Assembly: GCF_023100945.1 (NCBI RefSeq)
Contig: NZ_CP064689.1
Coordinates: 3,268,001 to 3,332,000 of the forward strand
DNA from: Bradyrhizobium sp. 200
Lineage (GTDB): Bacteria > Pseudomonadota > Alphaproteobacteria > Rhizobiales > Xanthobacteraceae
Length of the DNA stretch: 64,000 nucleotides
Reading direction: 5' to 3'
The position numbers and the translations under genes were made by a program. Positions 17,124 to 25,617 of this stretch are shown piece after piece. The notes under the pieces are model-generated. The model was not told where the DNA came from. It ran no database searches and saw nothing but the letters and a program-made list of their open reading frames with translations. Positions within the stretch are counted from its first letter, which is position 1; each line of letters begins with the position of its first letter.

Positions 17124-17431
17124 GCGAGCAAGAAGTCCGGGAGGCGCTCCTCGCGGTGCATGACCCGCATATTCCCGTCAGCATCGAAAGCATGGGAATG
17201 CTACGTGGGGTCCAGATATCGGAAGCCGGTGTGGTCGATGTCGAACTCGCCATTCCGTGCTTGGCCTGCCCGGGGGTGTCGATGTTGAAGCAATCGGTCA
17301 AGGACGCTGTTGGCTGCCTGGAGGGCGTAACCGAGGTCAACGTGTCTGAGGGATGGCATCACGACTGGACCACTCAATCCATCGAGCCCGGCGCGCGACA
17401 GCTCATGCGTCGCTTTGGAATCCAGCTTTAG
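17120..17431 (+). CDS. PaaD-like MIP18/DUF59 domain protein lacking the zinc ribbon
   Basis: 103 residues, beginning with the GTG that overlaps the previous stop in GTGA, so it is translationally coupled. The MIP18/DUF59 fold is recognised by AVHDPHIPVSIESMGML and the IPCLACPGVSML region. In PaaD this domain helps to insert or repair the metal site of the epoxidase. A complete PaaD is about 165 residues, with a C-terminal zinc ribbon that is missing here and encoded instead by the separate gene at 18469. The lengths 103 and 63 add up to one PaaD. The start choice is supported by the overlap; an upstream GTG at 17117 is equally possible. Confidence 0.83.
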   Translation: MSEQEVREALLAVHDPHIPVSIESMGMLRGVQISEAGVVDVELAIPCLACPGVSMLKQSVKDAVGCLEGVTEVNVSEGWHHDWTTQSIEPGARQLMRRFGIQL

Positions 17432-17441
17432 AGGTGCGACG

Positions 17442-17696
17442 ATGAAGAAAGTTATCGACAGGCGAGTGGAACTGGGTGGAGACAAGCCCGAATTCTATGA
17501 GATCTTTGCGCGCCGAAATTCCGCGGAGCCGCTCACTCATATCGGTTCGGTTGAGGCCCCCAACGCAGAACTGGCGGAGGCACGTGCCTGGTTTGTTTAC
17601 GACCACGACACCTGGATGGAAATGTGCCTCGTTCCGCTGTCGGCCATTGTTACGGTTACCGAACGCGGCAGCAACGCAAAGGTAAAGGTGGTGTGA
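17442..17696 (+). CDS. PaaB-like small subunit of the epoxidase
   Basis: 84 residues, matching the short PaaB fold: EFYEIFARRNSAEPLTHIGSVEAPNAELA, then ARAWFVYDHDTWMEMCLVP. In the Paa complex PaaB bridges A-C heterodimers and is needed for assembly. It has a GAGGTGCGACG site and begins 10 bases after the D-domain gene. Its stop overlaps the first codon of the next gene (TGATG). The N-terminus has a short extra MKKVIDRRVELGGDK stretch. Confidence 0.85.
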   Translation: MKKVIDRRVELGGDKPEFYEIFARRNSAEPLTHIGSVEAPNAELAEARAWFVYDHDTWMEMCLVPLSAIVTVTERGSNAKVKVV

Positions 17697-18472
17697 TGAT
17701 GACGACGAAGAACGTTAATCCAGTCGAAAGCCTCTCCGAAACCGACCGGTGCCTACGAGACGAACTGTATTGCATCGCGGATGCCAAATTGGTGCTCGCT
17801 GGTTGGTACATGTTGGCGTTGCCGAACGGGCGCTCCATCGCAGACTTCACCTCCATTTGCGCGATGATGCAGGGCCAGTATGGGCATGCCCGCGCCATCT
17901 ATCAACATCTGGGTCGTTTTGGCGTCACCCGCGAGGAGGCGGAGTGGACGCGTGGTGCGAAGGATATTAGGTCGCCGAAACTGCTGGACCGGCCGCCGCA
18001 GTCCTGGGCTGACTTTATCGCGTCGATATTCATGGCTGAACAGGCCATTTCAACGCAATTGAGCGCCTACAGGACAAGCGTGACGGACCGGACCTTGGCT
18101 CGCCTCGCTGACAAGGTCCACAAGGAATCGCGTTTCCATCTCAGCTATTCCGCAGGTTGGATCAAGGCCCTACGCAAGGATCCACTGTCGACGATCGATG
18201 AAGACGCGCGCCGCCGCTTGACCGAGGCCCTGGATTGGTGGGGCGCCGTCGATCAGCCTGATGTACTTTTTTCGGGCGGCTACCGGGATACGTCGGATTC
18301 CGAGCTTCGCAAGCGCTTCCTCGAAGCAGTTGGCGCGATTTTTGATGTTTCGGAGGTCGCGAGCCCTCCAAAGTCTTGGCAACGGTTTATCCGTCGTAAC
18401 GGCAGCCCGGGGATCCCGGAGAGCCTGTTCGAGCGAATTCGTTTCAAGAATCGCGAACTGGCGCTTCCTTGA
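17696..18472 (+). CDS. PaaC-like structural subunit of the epoxidase
   Basis: 258 residues, ferritin-like partner of PaaA. Its helix-2 motif reads QGQYGHAR, where PaaA has E-x2-H, so a metal-binding Glu is replaced by Gln. The second motif KESRFHLSYS resembles the PaaC KEVRYH pattern. This fits PaaC, which keeps the fold but not the metal site and stabilises the A subunit. The start overlaps the paaB stop; ATG 17696 or 17699 are both possible. The last codons overlap the next gene by four bases (TTGA). Confidence 0.83.
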   Translation: MMTTKNVNPVESLSETDRCLRDELYCIADAKLVLAGWYMLALPNGRSIADFTSICAMMQGQYGHARAIYQHLGRFGVTREEAEWTRGAKDIRSPKLLDRPPQSWADFIASIFMAEQAISTQLSAYRTSVTDRTLARLADKVHKESRFHLSYSAGWIKALRKDPLSTIDEDARRRLTEALDWWGAVDQPDVLFSGGYRDTSDSELRKRFLEAVGAIFDVSEVASPPKSWQRFIRRNGSPGIPESLFERIRFKNRELALP

Positions 18473-18660
18473 AATCGGGCGAACCCAGCTTCGAGTTTCC
18501 GCTCGACATCAGCAAGGTCACTTGTCCGCACTGCGAGAGCAGTGCGGTGGAGGTCGAAACGCCTTTCGGCGGCAGCGTTTCGGAAGTGCTGTTCCGATGC
18601 CGGCAATGCAAGTCGTTCTTTCACTGGGTAAAGTGGCAGCCTGAGCAACCACCGGATTGA
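18469..18660 (+). CDS. Stand-alone PaaD C-terminal zinc-ribbon protein
   Basis: 63 residues started at a TTG within the paaC stop overlap TTGA. Its core is CPHCES, then TPFGGSVSEVLFRCRQC: two CxxC pairs around a short beta region. It lines up with the C-terminal part of complete PaaD proteins, which have CPRC...FGSTACKALYRCxxC. In this operon it is separated from the MIP18-domain part (17120) by paaB and paaC. The zinc-ribbon function is inferred from the cysteines. A decayed copy is found after TetR copy 1 (11241). Confidence 0.8.
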   Translation: MKSGEPSFEFPLDISKVTCPHCESSAVEVETPFGGSVSEVLFRCRQCKSFFHWVKWQPEQPPD

Positions 18661-18720
18661 GCCCAGCAACCTAAGAGCAGCATAAGCTGCCATGAACCGA
18701 ACAATACAAGGGAGGTTATC

Positions 18721-20304
18721 GTGCTCGATCGAGCTATTTCTGTTTCAGACATTCTTCGGACGACGTCGCGCGGGATGCCGCAAAGGACCGCGATCGTGGA
18801 TGAGGCAGGCTCTCTGAGCTACTTCGAATTCGACGTTGACGTAGACCGCTTTGCTAGTGCGCTTAGCAAAATCGGGGTAAGAGCCGGCGACAGGGTCGCC
18901 TATCTACTCTGGAATCAGCGAGAGCTACTCATTTCCTACTTCGCGATCGCGCGGGTTGGTGCGTTGACCGTTTCTCTGAATTTCCGGTTAACCCCCGAGG
19001 AACTGTCGTATCAGCTTGCGGCGGCGGACTGTAAAGCAATCATCGTCGACAAAGATCTCGCCGAACTGGCCTCGAAAGCGATTTCGCTCTCCAATCTCTC
19101 CATCTTTCAGATCGTGGCCGGGGCAGAGGCGCAGCCTGGTCAGCTTGCCTTCGCCGACGCGTTGCGAGGCCATGCAGAAGACATCGTACCTTTTCCGACC
19201 GTTAGCGCCGACGCCGATAGCGGCATCTGGTTCACTTCTGGCACGACAGGCCGGCCAAAAGGTGCGGTAGTGAAGCATCGATCGGCGGTTGCCTCCGCGA
19301 CGCTCTGCGCCATCGTATTCGGCTTCCCTGACGAAGTTAGAGCGTTGGGAGTAGCTCCTCTCTTTCATCGCGCTGCGGTGGAAAACATTGCGTTACCCGT
19401 TATCATGCGCGGCGGAACGAATTTTCTTTTCAAGAAGCTCAGCCCGGCTCAAACGCTGGCGTATTTGGAGATGTACAAAATTAATGCCGCTTTCATTGTT
19501 CCCACGATGGCGTGGCAGCTTATCCATGAGCCATCCGCTGGGAATAAGGCCTTGCCACACCTCACGCACTGGATTTCCGCTTCGGCGCCTCTGCCGCCGG
19601 TTCTTGCGGAACGCATCCAGGAACAATTCAAACTGCCTAATGGGGTCTTAAATGCCTACGGCATTACGGAGATGTTGCTCGTTAGTGCGTGCCCGCCAGC
19701 GATGCTGGCCAAGAAGCCCGGCACCGCCGGGTTGCCGGCGCCGAATACGCAGATAGTTATTCATGATGAGAAGCGCGGGATTCTTCCGAACGGCGAAACA
19801 GGAGAAATTCTTATCAGCGGACCGACGGCGTTCTCTCACTATTTGAATAACGAGCAGGCGACGCGGGACGCGATCATCAATTTGAACGGAACTGCCTGGT
19901 ACCGAAGCGGTGACGTTGGCGTTATCGACGCTGACGGCTACCTTGCGATCAAGGACCGCAAGAAAGACATGATCATTTCCGGGGGCGAGAACATCTACTG
20001 CGCCGAGGTCGAACAGGTGCTGAGTGAAAATCCCGCAATCCAAGAAGTCTCTGTCGTCGGGATACCTGATGAGAAATGGGGCGAAATCGTTGTCGCGGCC
20101 GTCGTCAGCCACGCCGATCACAGCATTGAGCTCGATGCAATCGTAAAAGGTTGTACCGCCTTGGCGAGTTACAAGCGGCCCCGCGAAATTGTTCTTCTCG
20201 AGCAACTGCCGCGGAATTCCTTTGGCAAGGTTCTAAAAGACAAGCTCCGCGCAATCGTACGAGAGAGACTTGAAGTAGCCCGACAACAACTGCGGGCTTC
20301 ATAG
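18721..20304 (+). CDS. AMP-forming acyl-CoA synthetase/ligase
   Basis: 527 residues of the ANL superfamily. The ATP/AMP motif FTSGTTGRPKGA is near residue 170, YGITE near 310, YRSGDVG and the hinge DRKKDMIISGGENIY near 415-430, and the catalytic lysine region PRNSFGKVLK near 500. It activates a carboxylic acid to its CoA thioester through an acyl-adenylate. The GTG start follows GGGAGGTTATC. Placed directly after the epoxidase genes, it probably makes the CoA substrate for them. The family includes long-chain, crotonobetaine and aromatic acid ligases, so specificity is not fixed. Confidence 0.9.
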   Translation: MLDRAISVSDILRTTSRGMPQRTAIVDEAGSLSYFEFDVDVDRFASALSKIGVRAGDRVAYLLWNQRELLISYFAIARVGALTVSLNFRLTPEELSYQLAAADCKAIIVDKDLAELASKAISLSNLSIFQIVAGAEAQPGQLAFADALRGHAEDIVPFPTVSADADSGIWFTSGTTGRPKGAVVKHRSAVASATLCAIVFGFPDEVRALGVAPLFHRAAVENIALPVIMRGGTNFLFKKLSPAQTLAYLEMYKINAAFIVPTMAWQLIHEPSAGNKALPHLTHWISASAPLPPVLAERIQEQFKLPNGVLNAYGITEMLLVSACPPAMLAKKPGTAGLPAPNTQIVIHDEKRGILPNGETGEILISGPTAFSHYLNNEQATRDAIINLNGTAWYRSGDVGVIDADGYLAIKDRKKDMIISGGENIYCAEVEQVLSENPAIQEVSVVGIPDEKWGEIVVAAVVSHADHSIELDAIVKGCTALASYKRPREIVLLEQLPRNSFGKVLKDKLRAIVRERLEVARQQLRAS

Positions 20305-20391
20305 CCACGCTCACTTACTGGCGAAAGTAATACCTGCACGCCGAGCACCGGCGCGCGGCACCCAGGATGCTGCTCAAATGGGAGAATCACA

Positions 20392-21615
20392 ATGAATATT
20401 TGGCGCACCATCAGTTCACCTCACATGGCGTTGTTGGCGGCTGTCTCCGCATCCTACTTGGCGCTCGGAGCAAGCACGAGCGCCGAGCTACTGGTCGGCA
20501 ACACGTCTCCGTACAGCGGTCCGGCGTCGGGTTATGCAACGGTCGGCAAAGGTCTCGCTGCCTACTTCGACATGATCAATGCGAAGGGAGGGGTAGGCGG
20601 ACACACGATCAAGTTTGTTTCCTATGATGACTCATATAGTCCTCCAAAGACCGTGGAGCAGGTCCGCCGTCTGGTGGAAAGCGATGAAGTCGCGGTGATA
20701 TTGGGGCTTCTTGGAACCCCGACCAACGCCGCCGTGCAGAAATATCTAAATGAGAGAAAGGTTCCGCAGCTGTTCTCGGTCGCTGCGAGCGGGAGGTTCG
20801 CCAATCCTGGCAAGTATCCCTGGACCATGGGATGGATTCCTACGATCGTACTTGAGGCCAAAATATTCGGCAGATACATCCTGGAAACAAAGCCGAACGC
20901 AAAGATCGGGATGCTCTATCAAAACGATGACATTGGCCGCGATGCTTTAGAGGCGCTAAAATCTGCTCTGGGTCCTCGGGCCTCGGAAATGATTGTGTCA
21001 GCCCAAAAGTATGAAGTTACCGATCCAACGATCGATTCACAGATTGTTACGATGAAGGCGGCCGGAGCCGACGTCTTCTACAATTCTGCTACCGTCAAGT
21101 TCGCGGCCCAGGCCATCAAGACGGCGCACGCCACCGGCTGGAAGCCTCTTCATCTCCTGACCTCGATTTCCGCAAATATCAATACGGTTCTGAAACCGGC
21201 CGGTATCGACGCATCGAAAGACATTGTCTCCGCGTTTTATGTGAAGGAGCCGTCCGATCCGCAGTGGGCCAACGATCCGGCCATGGTTGAGTACCGGGAT
21301 TGGATGAAGAAATACTACGCCAGCGGCGATCCCGAGAATTTGTTCAACGTTATTTCCTACAGCGTCGGCCAATCGTTCCGGGCTGTGCTGGAAGCGTGCG
21401 GGGACGACGTCTCCAGGACTAATATCATGGCCAAGGCGGCGGCCCTCAATAATGTCGAGTTGCCAATGCTTTTGCCGGGCATAAAACTCAAGACGTCAAA
21501 GACTGACTATTTCCCGATTCAGCAATTGCAGCTTGGCAAGTTTGACGGGGAGCGATGGGCGCTGTTCGGTCAAGTCATAACGGATGAGACCGAAGACGTC
21601 TCGGGCAAGGAATGA
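20392..21615 (+). CDS. ABC transporter substrate-binding protein (branched-chain amino acid/aromatic acid type), orphan
   Basis: 407 residues with a signal peptide (about 30 residues, ending near ALGASTSA). The two-lobed type-1 periplasmic-binding fold is marked by VGNTSPYSGPASGYATVGKG and LGLLGTPTNAAVQKYLNERKVPQ. Relatives in aromatic catabolic clusters bind benzoate-like or p-coumarate-like acids. No permease or ATPase genes follow, so it must use permeases encoded elsewhere or act as a sensor. It is probably the uptake part of this catabolic island; the ligand is unknown. Confidence 0.85.
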   Translation: MNIWRTISSPHMALLAAVSASYLALGASTSAELLVGNTSPYSGPASGYATVGKGLAAYFDMINAKGGVGGHTIKFVSYDDSYSPPKTVEQVRRLVESDEVAVILGLLGTPTNAAVQKYLNERKVPQLFSVAASGRFANPGKYPWTMGWIPTIVLEAKIFGRYILETKPNAKIGMLYQNDDIGRDALEALKSALGPRASEMIVSAQKYEVTDPTIDSQIVTMKAAGADVFYNSATVKFAAQAIKTAHATGWKPLHLLTSISANINTVLKPAGIDASKDIVSAFYVKEPSDPQWANDPAMVEYRDWMKKYYASGDPENLFNVISYSVGQSFRAVLEACGDDVSRTNIMAKAAALNNVELPMLLPGIKLKTSKTDYFPIQQLQLGKFDGERWALFGQVITDETEDVSGKE

Positions 21616-21825
21616 AGCTGCAAGGGGTCCACTTGGATCTGATGATCAGGGAAGAATATGAGTCGGCCGCGTGCTTCGAAAGTGGCGTGGGAAAAACCGC
21701 ATCGCTTGGACGGACCAAAAGTCGTCTATTTTCGCTAAAAGAACTCGTGAAGGCGTGATCGCAAAAATTGTGTAACGGATCATCCCGCTCTTGCGAGCGA
21801 GATAGGATAACGAAGGAGAGACCAA

Positions 21826-23034
21826 ATGCCCGAGGCACTTATTTACGACCATGTCCGCACCCCGCGCGGCAGAGGGAAGCCGGATGGCTCGCTGCACGAG
21901 GTGACGGCGCTGGCGCTGGCAACGGCGCCGCTGAAGGCTCTGAAGGAACGCAACAATCTCGCCCCTGATAGCATCGACGACGTCATCCTGGGCGTAGTCG
22001 ATCCGATCGGTGAAGCCGGCGGTGACATTGCGCGGTTCGCCGCGCTGAACGCGGGCTTTGATAAATCCGTACCAGGCATTCAGATCAATCGCTTCTGTGC
22101 ATCGGGCCTCGATGCAGTGAATTTCGCCGCGGCGCAGGTGATGTCCGGCCAGCACGAACTCACCCTCGGAGGCGGTGCGGAATCCATGAGCCGCGTCGGC
22201 ATCATGTCGTCGGGCGCGGCGTGGCCGACAGACCCGTCCATGGCGGTGCCGAGCTATTTCATGCCGCAGGGCGTGGCGGCGGACCTGATCGCCACCAAGT
22301 ACGGCTTCTCGCGTGAGGACGTCGATGCCTACGCCGTGCAAAGCCAGCAGCGCGCTGCCAAGGCGTGGGACGAGGGCCGCTTCAAGAACTCCGTGATCCC
22401 GGTGAAGGACATCAACGGCATCACCATTCTCGCCAAGGACGAGCATATGCGTCCATCGACGACGATGCAGTCGCTCGGTCAGTTGCAGGCGTCGTTCGCC
22501 GGGATGGGTGCAATGGGCGGCTTCGACTCCGTGGCGATCCAGTCGCATCCGGAGATCGAGGCCGTGAACTATGTGCATCACGCTGGCAACTCATCTGGCA
22601 TCGTCGATGGCTCGGGCGCAGTGCTGCTCGGCAACGCCGAAGCGGGCAGGAAGCACGGCCTGAAGCCGCGCGCCAGAATCCGCGCGTTTGCCAACGTCGG
22701 ATCCGAGCCGGCGATGATGCTGACCGGACCGGTGGACGTGACGAAGAAGGTGCTTGAGCGGTCCGGCATGAAGCTGTCGGACATCGACCTGTTCGAACTG
22801 AACGAGGCATTTGCATCGGTGGTGCTGCGCTTCATCCAGGCGTTCGAGATCGACAACGACAGGATCAACGTCAACGGTGGTGCCATTGCACTCGGTCACC
22901 CGCTTGGTGCGACTGGTGCGATGATTCTCGGCACCGTGCTCGACGAACTCGAGCGTACCAACAAATTAACTGCCCTTGTCACGCTGTGTATTGGCGGCGG
23001 CATGGGTACTGCGACCATCATCGAACGGGTTTGA
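21826..23034 (+). CDS. Acetyl-CoA C-acyltransferase (thiolase, FadA/FadI type)
   Basis: 402 residues. The active-site Cys is C91 in [10 protein letters not shown], the HPLGATGA histidine lies near residue 355, and the second Cys is in CIGGGMG near 387. These are the three conserved thiolase blocks. It cleaves 3-ketoacyl-CoA in the last step of beta-oxidation. It starts after GAAGGAGAG and is followed by the FadB-type enzyme, the usual thiolase-multifunctional pair. The order suggests fatty acid or side-chain oxidation, or the lower part of the aromatic pathway. The 210-base gap upstream holds no gene. Confidence 0.93.
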   Translation: MPEALIYDHVRTPRGRGKPDGSLHEVTALALATAPLKALKERNNLAPDSIDDVILGVVDPIGEAGGDIARFAALNAGFDKSVPGIQINRFCASGLDAVNFAAAQVMSGQHELTLGGGAESMSRVGIMSSGAAWPTDPSMAVPSYFMPQGVAADLIATKYGFSREDVDAYAVQSQQRAAKAWDEGRFKNSVIPVKDINGITILAKDEHMRPSTTMQSLGQLQASFAGMGAMGGFDSVAIQSHPEIEAVNYVHHAGNSSGIVDGSGAVLLGNAEAGRKHGLKPRARIRAFANVGSEPAMMLTGPVDVTKKVLERSGMKLSDIDLFELNEAFASVVLRFIQAFEIDNDRINVNGGAIALGHPLGATGAMILGTVLDELERTNKLTALVTLCIGGGMGTATIIERV

Positions 23035-23090
23035 GTTTTCGCTCTACCCGCATGGGGAGGGGGAGACGCAAGCGAAAAGCTTATCACGCT

Positions 23091-23131
23091 ATCCTTCGAG
23101 GGCCTCGCGAGCAGCGAGGCCACCTCGGGAT
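23091..23131. repeat. Imperfect palindromic intergenic repeat
   Basis: ATCC-CGAGG-GCCTCGC pairs with GCGAGGC-CCTCG-GGAT around a five-base loop, a long interrupted hairpin between the thiolase and fadB-type genes. It resembles the palindromic units scattered through Bradyrhizobium intergenic regions. Transcription across it is still likely because the two genes are 123 bases apart. Confidence 0.55.
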
Positions 23132-23157
23132 GACGGGCAGAGAATTGGAACGATTAC

Positions 23158-25371
23158 ATGGCCTACAAGAACTTCAGGATTGAGACCGATGCCGACGGTA
23201 TCGCGCTGGTGACGTGGGATATTCCCGGCAAGTCGATGAACGTTATCGATGAGACGTCCGCAGCCGAGCTTGACGCAGTCGTCAAGCAGATGTCATCGGA
23301 CTCTGCTGTCAAAGGTGTCGTTCTCACTTCCGGAAAGGAAGTATTCTGCGCCGGCGCGGATTTGACGATGCTTCAGCGCATGAACCTCGCACACGCCGAG
23401 ATGATGAAGTCGAAGGGCGAGGAAGCGGCGAACAAGTATATGTTCGACGAAGCCTGCAAGCTGTCGCACACGTTCCGCAACATCGAGACCGGAGGCAAGC
23501 CGTGGGTCGCTGCGATCAGCGGCTTGGCACTCGGCGGTGGATTCGAGCTGGCGCTGGCTTGTCATTACCGGGTCGCGGCGGACAATCCGAAGGCCCGCGT
23601 CGGCCTGCCCGAGATCAAGGTCGGGCTTTTCCCCGGCGGCGGTGGCACGCAGCGTCTTTCGCGCATGATTCCGACGATGGATGCGGTGCAGATGCTGCTG
23701 AAGGGCGAAGCGATCGACCTGAAGAAGGCCAATGCCTATGGCATTGTGGGCGCGATCGTGCCGGCGGCGGATCTCATCAAGACCGCGAAGGACTGGATCA
23801 AGGCGGGCGGCAAGGCCGTGGCGCCTTGGGACGAGAAGGGCTTCAAGCTGCCCGGCGGCCCGGTGTACTCCAAGGCCGGCCTGCAGTTCTTCCAGCCGGC
23901 GAGCGCGATGCTGCGCCGCGAGACTTACGACAACTATCCGGCTGCGCGCGCCATCATGCAATGCGTCTATGAAGGTCTGCAGTTGCCGATGGATGCGGCG
24001 CTGCGCGTCGAGTCGCGCTACTTCTCGAAAATCCTACGTTCGAATGAAGCGGCGGCAATGATCCGCTCTCTCTTCATGTCGATGCAGGAACTGAACAAGG
24101 GCGCACGCCGTCCACAGAACGTTCCGGCCTCCAAAGTGAAGAAACTTGCTGTCATCGGCGCGGGCATGATGGGCGCTGGTATCGGATTCGTTTCCGCGCA
24201 GGCCGGCATCGACGTGGTGCTGATCGATCGCGATCAGGACAGCGCCGACAAGGGCAAGGGTCACGCCAAGGCTGTCGTCGATACGGCGGTCGCCAAGGGC
24301 CGCATGCAACAGGCCGATGCCGACGCGATCCTGGGCCGCATTACCGCGACCCCGGACTACAACGCGATCAAGGACTGCGATCTCGTCATCGAGGCCGTGT
24401 TCGAGGACCGCAAGGTCAAAGCGGAAACCTATGCCAAGGCCCAGCCTCTGCTGCGTGAGGGCGCGATCTTTGCAACCAACACGTCGACGCTGCCGATCAA
24501 TTCGCTGGCGGAGGAATGGAAGGATCAAACGAAATTCATAGGCATTCACTTCTTCTCGCCGGTCGAGAAGATGATGCTGGCGGAGATCATCGTCGGCAGG
24601 AACACTGGCGACGTCGCGCTGGCCACCGCGCTCGACTACGTTCGTCAAATCAAGAAAACACCGATCGTCGTCAATGACTCGCGCGGCTTCTTCGCCAACC
24701 GCTGCGTGATGCTCTACGTTTTCGAGGGTTTCGAAATGCTGCTGGAAGGGGTGCCGCCGGCAATGATCGAGAACGTCGCCAGAATGGCCGGCATGCCGGT
24801 CGGACCGCTGTCGCTCAGCGATGAAACCGCCATTGATCTGGGGCTGAAGATTCTTAGAGCCACCGAAGCCGACGTGGGCGCGCAGGCGATCAATCAGGAT
24901 CATAAGAACCTCCTGGTCGAAATGGTAGAAAAGCGTGGACGCCTCGGGCGCAAGAACGGCAAGGGCTTTTATGATTATCCCGAGAAAGGCAAGGGCCAGA
25001 AGAAGCTGTGGCCGGAGTTGAGCACGCTGCAGCCGAAGCTTCTCGATTCGGATACGCTCGACGTCGAGGAGTTGAAGCAGCATTTCCTTGTAGTGCAGGC
25101 GGTGGAAGCCGCACGCACGGTGGAGGATCACGTCATCACCGATCCGCGGGAGGCCGATGTGGGCTCGATCCTCGGATTTGGCTTCCCGCCGTTCACCGGC
25201 GGCACCCTGTCCTACATCGACTTCATGGGCGCGAAGAAGTTCGTGGAACTCTGCTACAAACTCGAGACGAAATACGGTTCGCGCTTCACGCCGCCGAAGC
25301 TACTGATCGACATGGCAGCCAAGGGCGAGACGTTTTACGATCGCTTCCCGCCAAAGAAGGCGGCGGCGTAA
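23158..25371 (+). CDS. fadJ: 3-Hydroxyacyl-CoA dehydrogenase/enoyl-CoA hydratase bifunctional enzyme (FadB/FadJ type)
   Basis: 737 residues. The N-terminal hydratase half has the oxyanion motif ALGGGFELALACHYRVA (about 120-136) and GLPEIKVGLFPGGGGTQRL. The dehydrogenase half begins with the NAD motif GAGMMGAGIGFVSAQAG (about 334-350) and has HFFSPVEKMMLAEI. The C-terminal 3HCDH domains follow. The protein converts enoyl-CoA via 3-hydroxyacyl-CoA to 3-ketoacyl-CoA, handing over to the thiolase encoded just upstream. Length and layout match FadB/FadJ. The start codon lies after GGAACGATTAC. Confidence 0.93.
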   Translation: MAYKNFRIETDADGIALVTWDIPGKSMNVIDETSAAELDAVVKQMSSDSAVKGVVLTSGKEVFCAGADLTMLQRMNLAHAEMMKSKGEEAANKYMFDEACKLSHTFRNIETGGKPWVAAISGLALGGGFELALACHYRVAADNPKARVGLPEIKVGLFPGGGGTQRLSRMIPTMDAVQMLLKGEAIDLKKANAYGIVGAIVPAADLIKTAKDWIKAGGKAVAPWDEKGFKLPGGPVYSKAGLQFFQPASAMLRRETYDNYPAARAIMQCVYEGLQLPMDAALRVESRYFSKILRSNEAAAMIRSLFMSMQELNKGARRPQNVPASKVKKLAVIGAGMMGAGIGFVSAQAGIDVVLIDRDQDSADKGKGHAKAVVDTAVAKGRMQQADADAILGRITATPDYNAIKDCDLVIEAVFEDRKVKAETYAKAQPLLREGAIFATNTSTLPINSLAEEWKDQTKFIGIHFFSPVEKMMLAEIIVGRNTGDVALATALDYVRQIKKTPIVVNDSRGFFANRCVMLYVFEGFEMLLEGVPPAMIENVARMAGMPVGPLSLSDETAIDLGLKILRATEADVGAQAINQDHKNLLVEMVEKRGRLGRKNGKGFYDYPEKGKGQKKLWPELSTLQPKLLDSDTLDVEELKQHFLVVQAVEAARTVEDHVITDPREADVGSILGFGFPPFTGGTLSYIDFMGAKKFVELCYKLETKYGSRFTPPKLLIDMAAKGETFYDRFPPKKAAA

Positions 25372-25477
25372 CGAGGCCTCCGCGACTTCCTCCCACTTTT
25401 TGGTCCACTTTTGGGGAGAGGTCGGTTCGCTTTAAGCAGTGGCGGCCGTCATCGTAGGCAAGGCGGATCAGGGCGTC

Positions 25478-25600
25478 CGGCATTACTTGGCGCCCTCTTC
25501 TGATCGCCTAAAAACACTAGAGGCACACGGGTTGGTACGCCGCGAGTTCTACAGCGACCATCCTCCCCGTGTAGCGTGCTCGATCGGTCCAAGGCGATAG
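25478..25600 (+). pseudogene. Remnant of an HxlR-type winged-helix regulator
   Basis: A short frame reads SSDRLKTLEAHGLVRREFYS and then DHPPRV, matching the wing region of HxlR-family regulators, which normally reads close to RLRxLEAxGLVxRxxYxxxPPRVEY. Only about 35 codons remain before a stop at 25598-25600; the N-terminal half is absent. The frame runs into the ribosome-binding region of the next gene. It looks like a regulator removed by deletion. Confidence 0.55.
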
Positions 25601-25617
25601 TTCAGGAGATCATTTCG

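Noticed and set aside
18261-18644. Overlapping frame in the paaC/zinc-ribbon region
   Set aside because: Alternative frame of the paaC 3' end; the zinc-ribbon frame at 18469 has the cysteine motifs and the coupling overlap.
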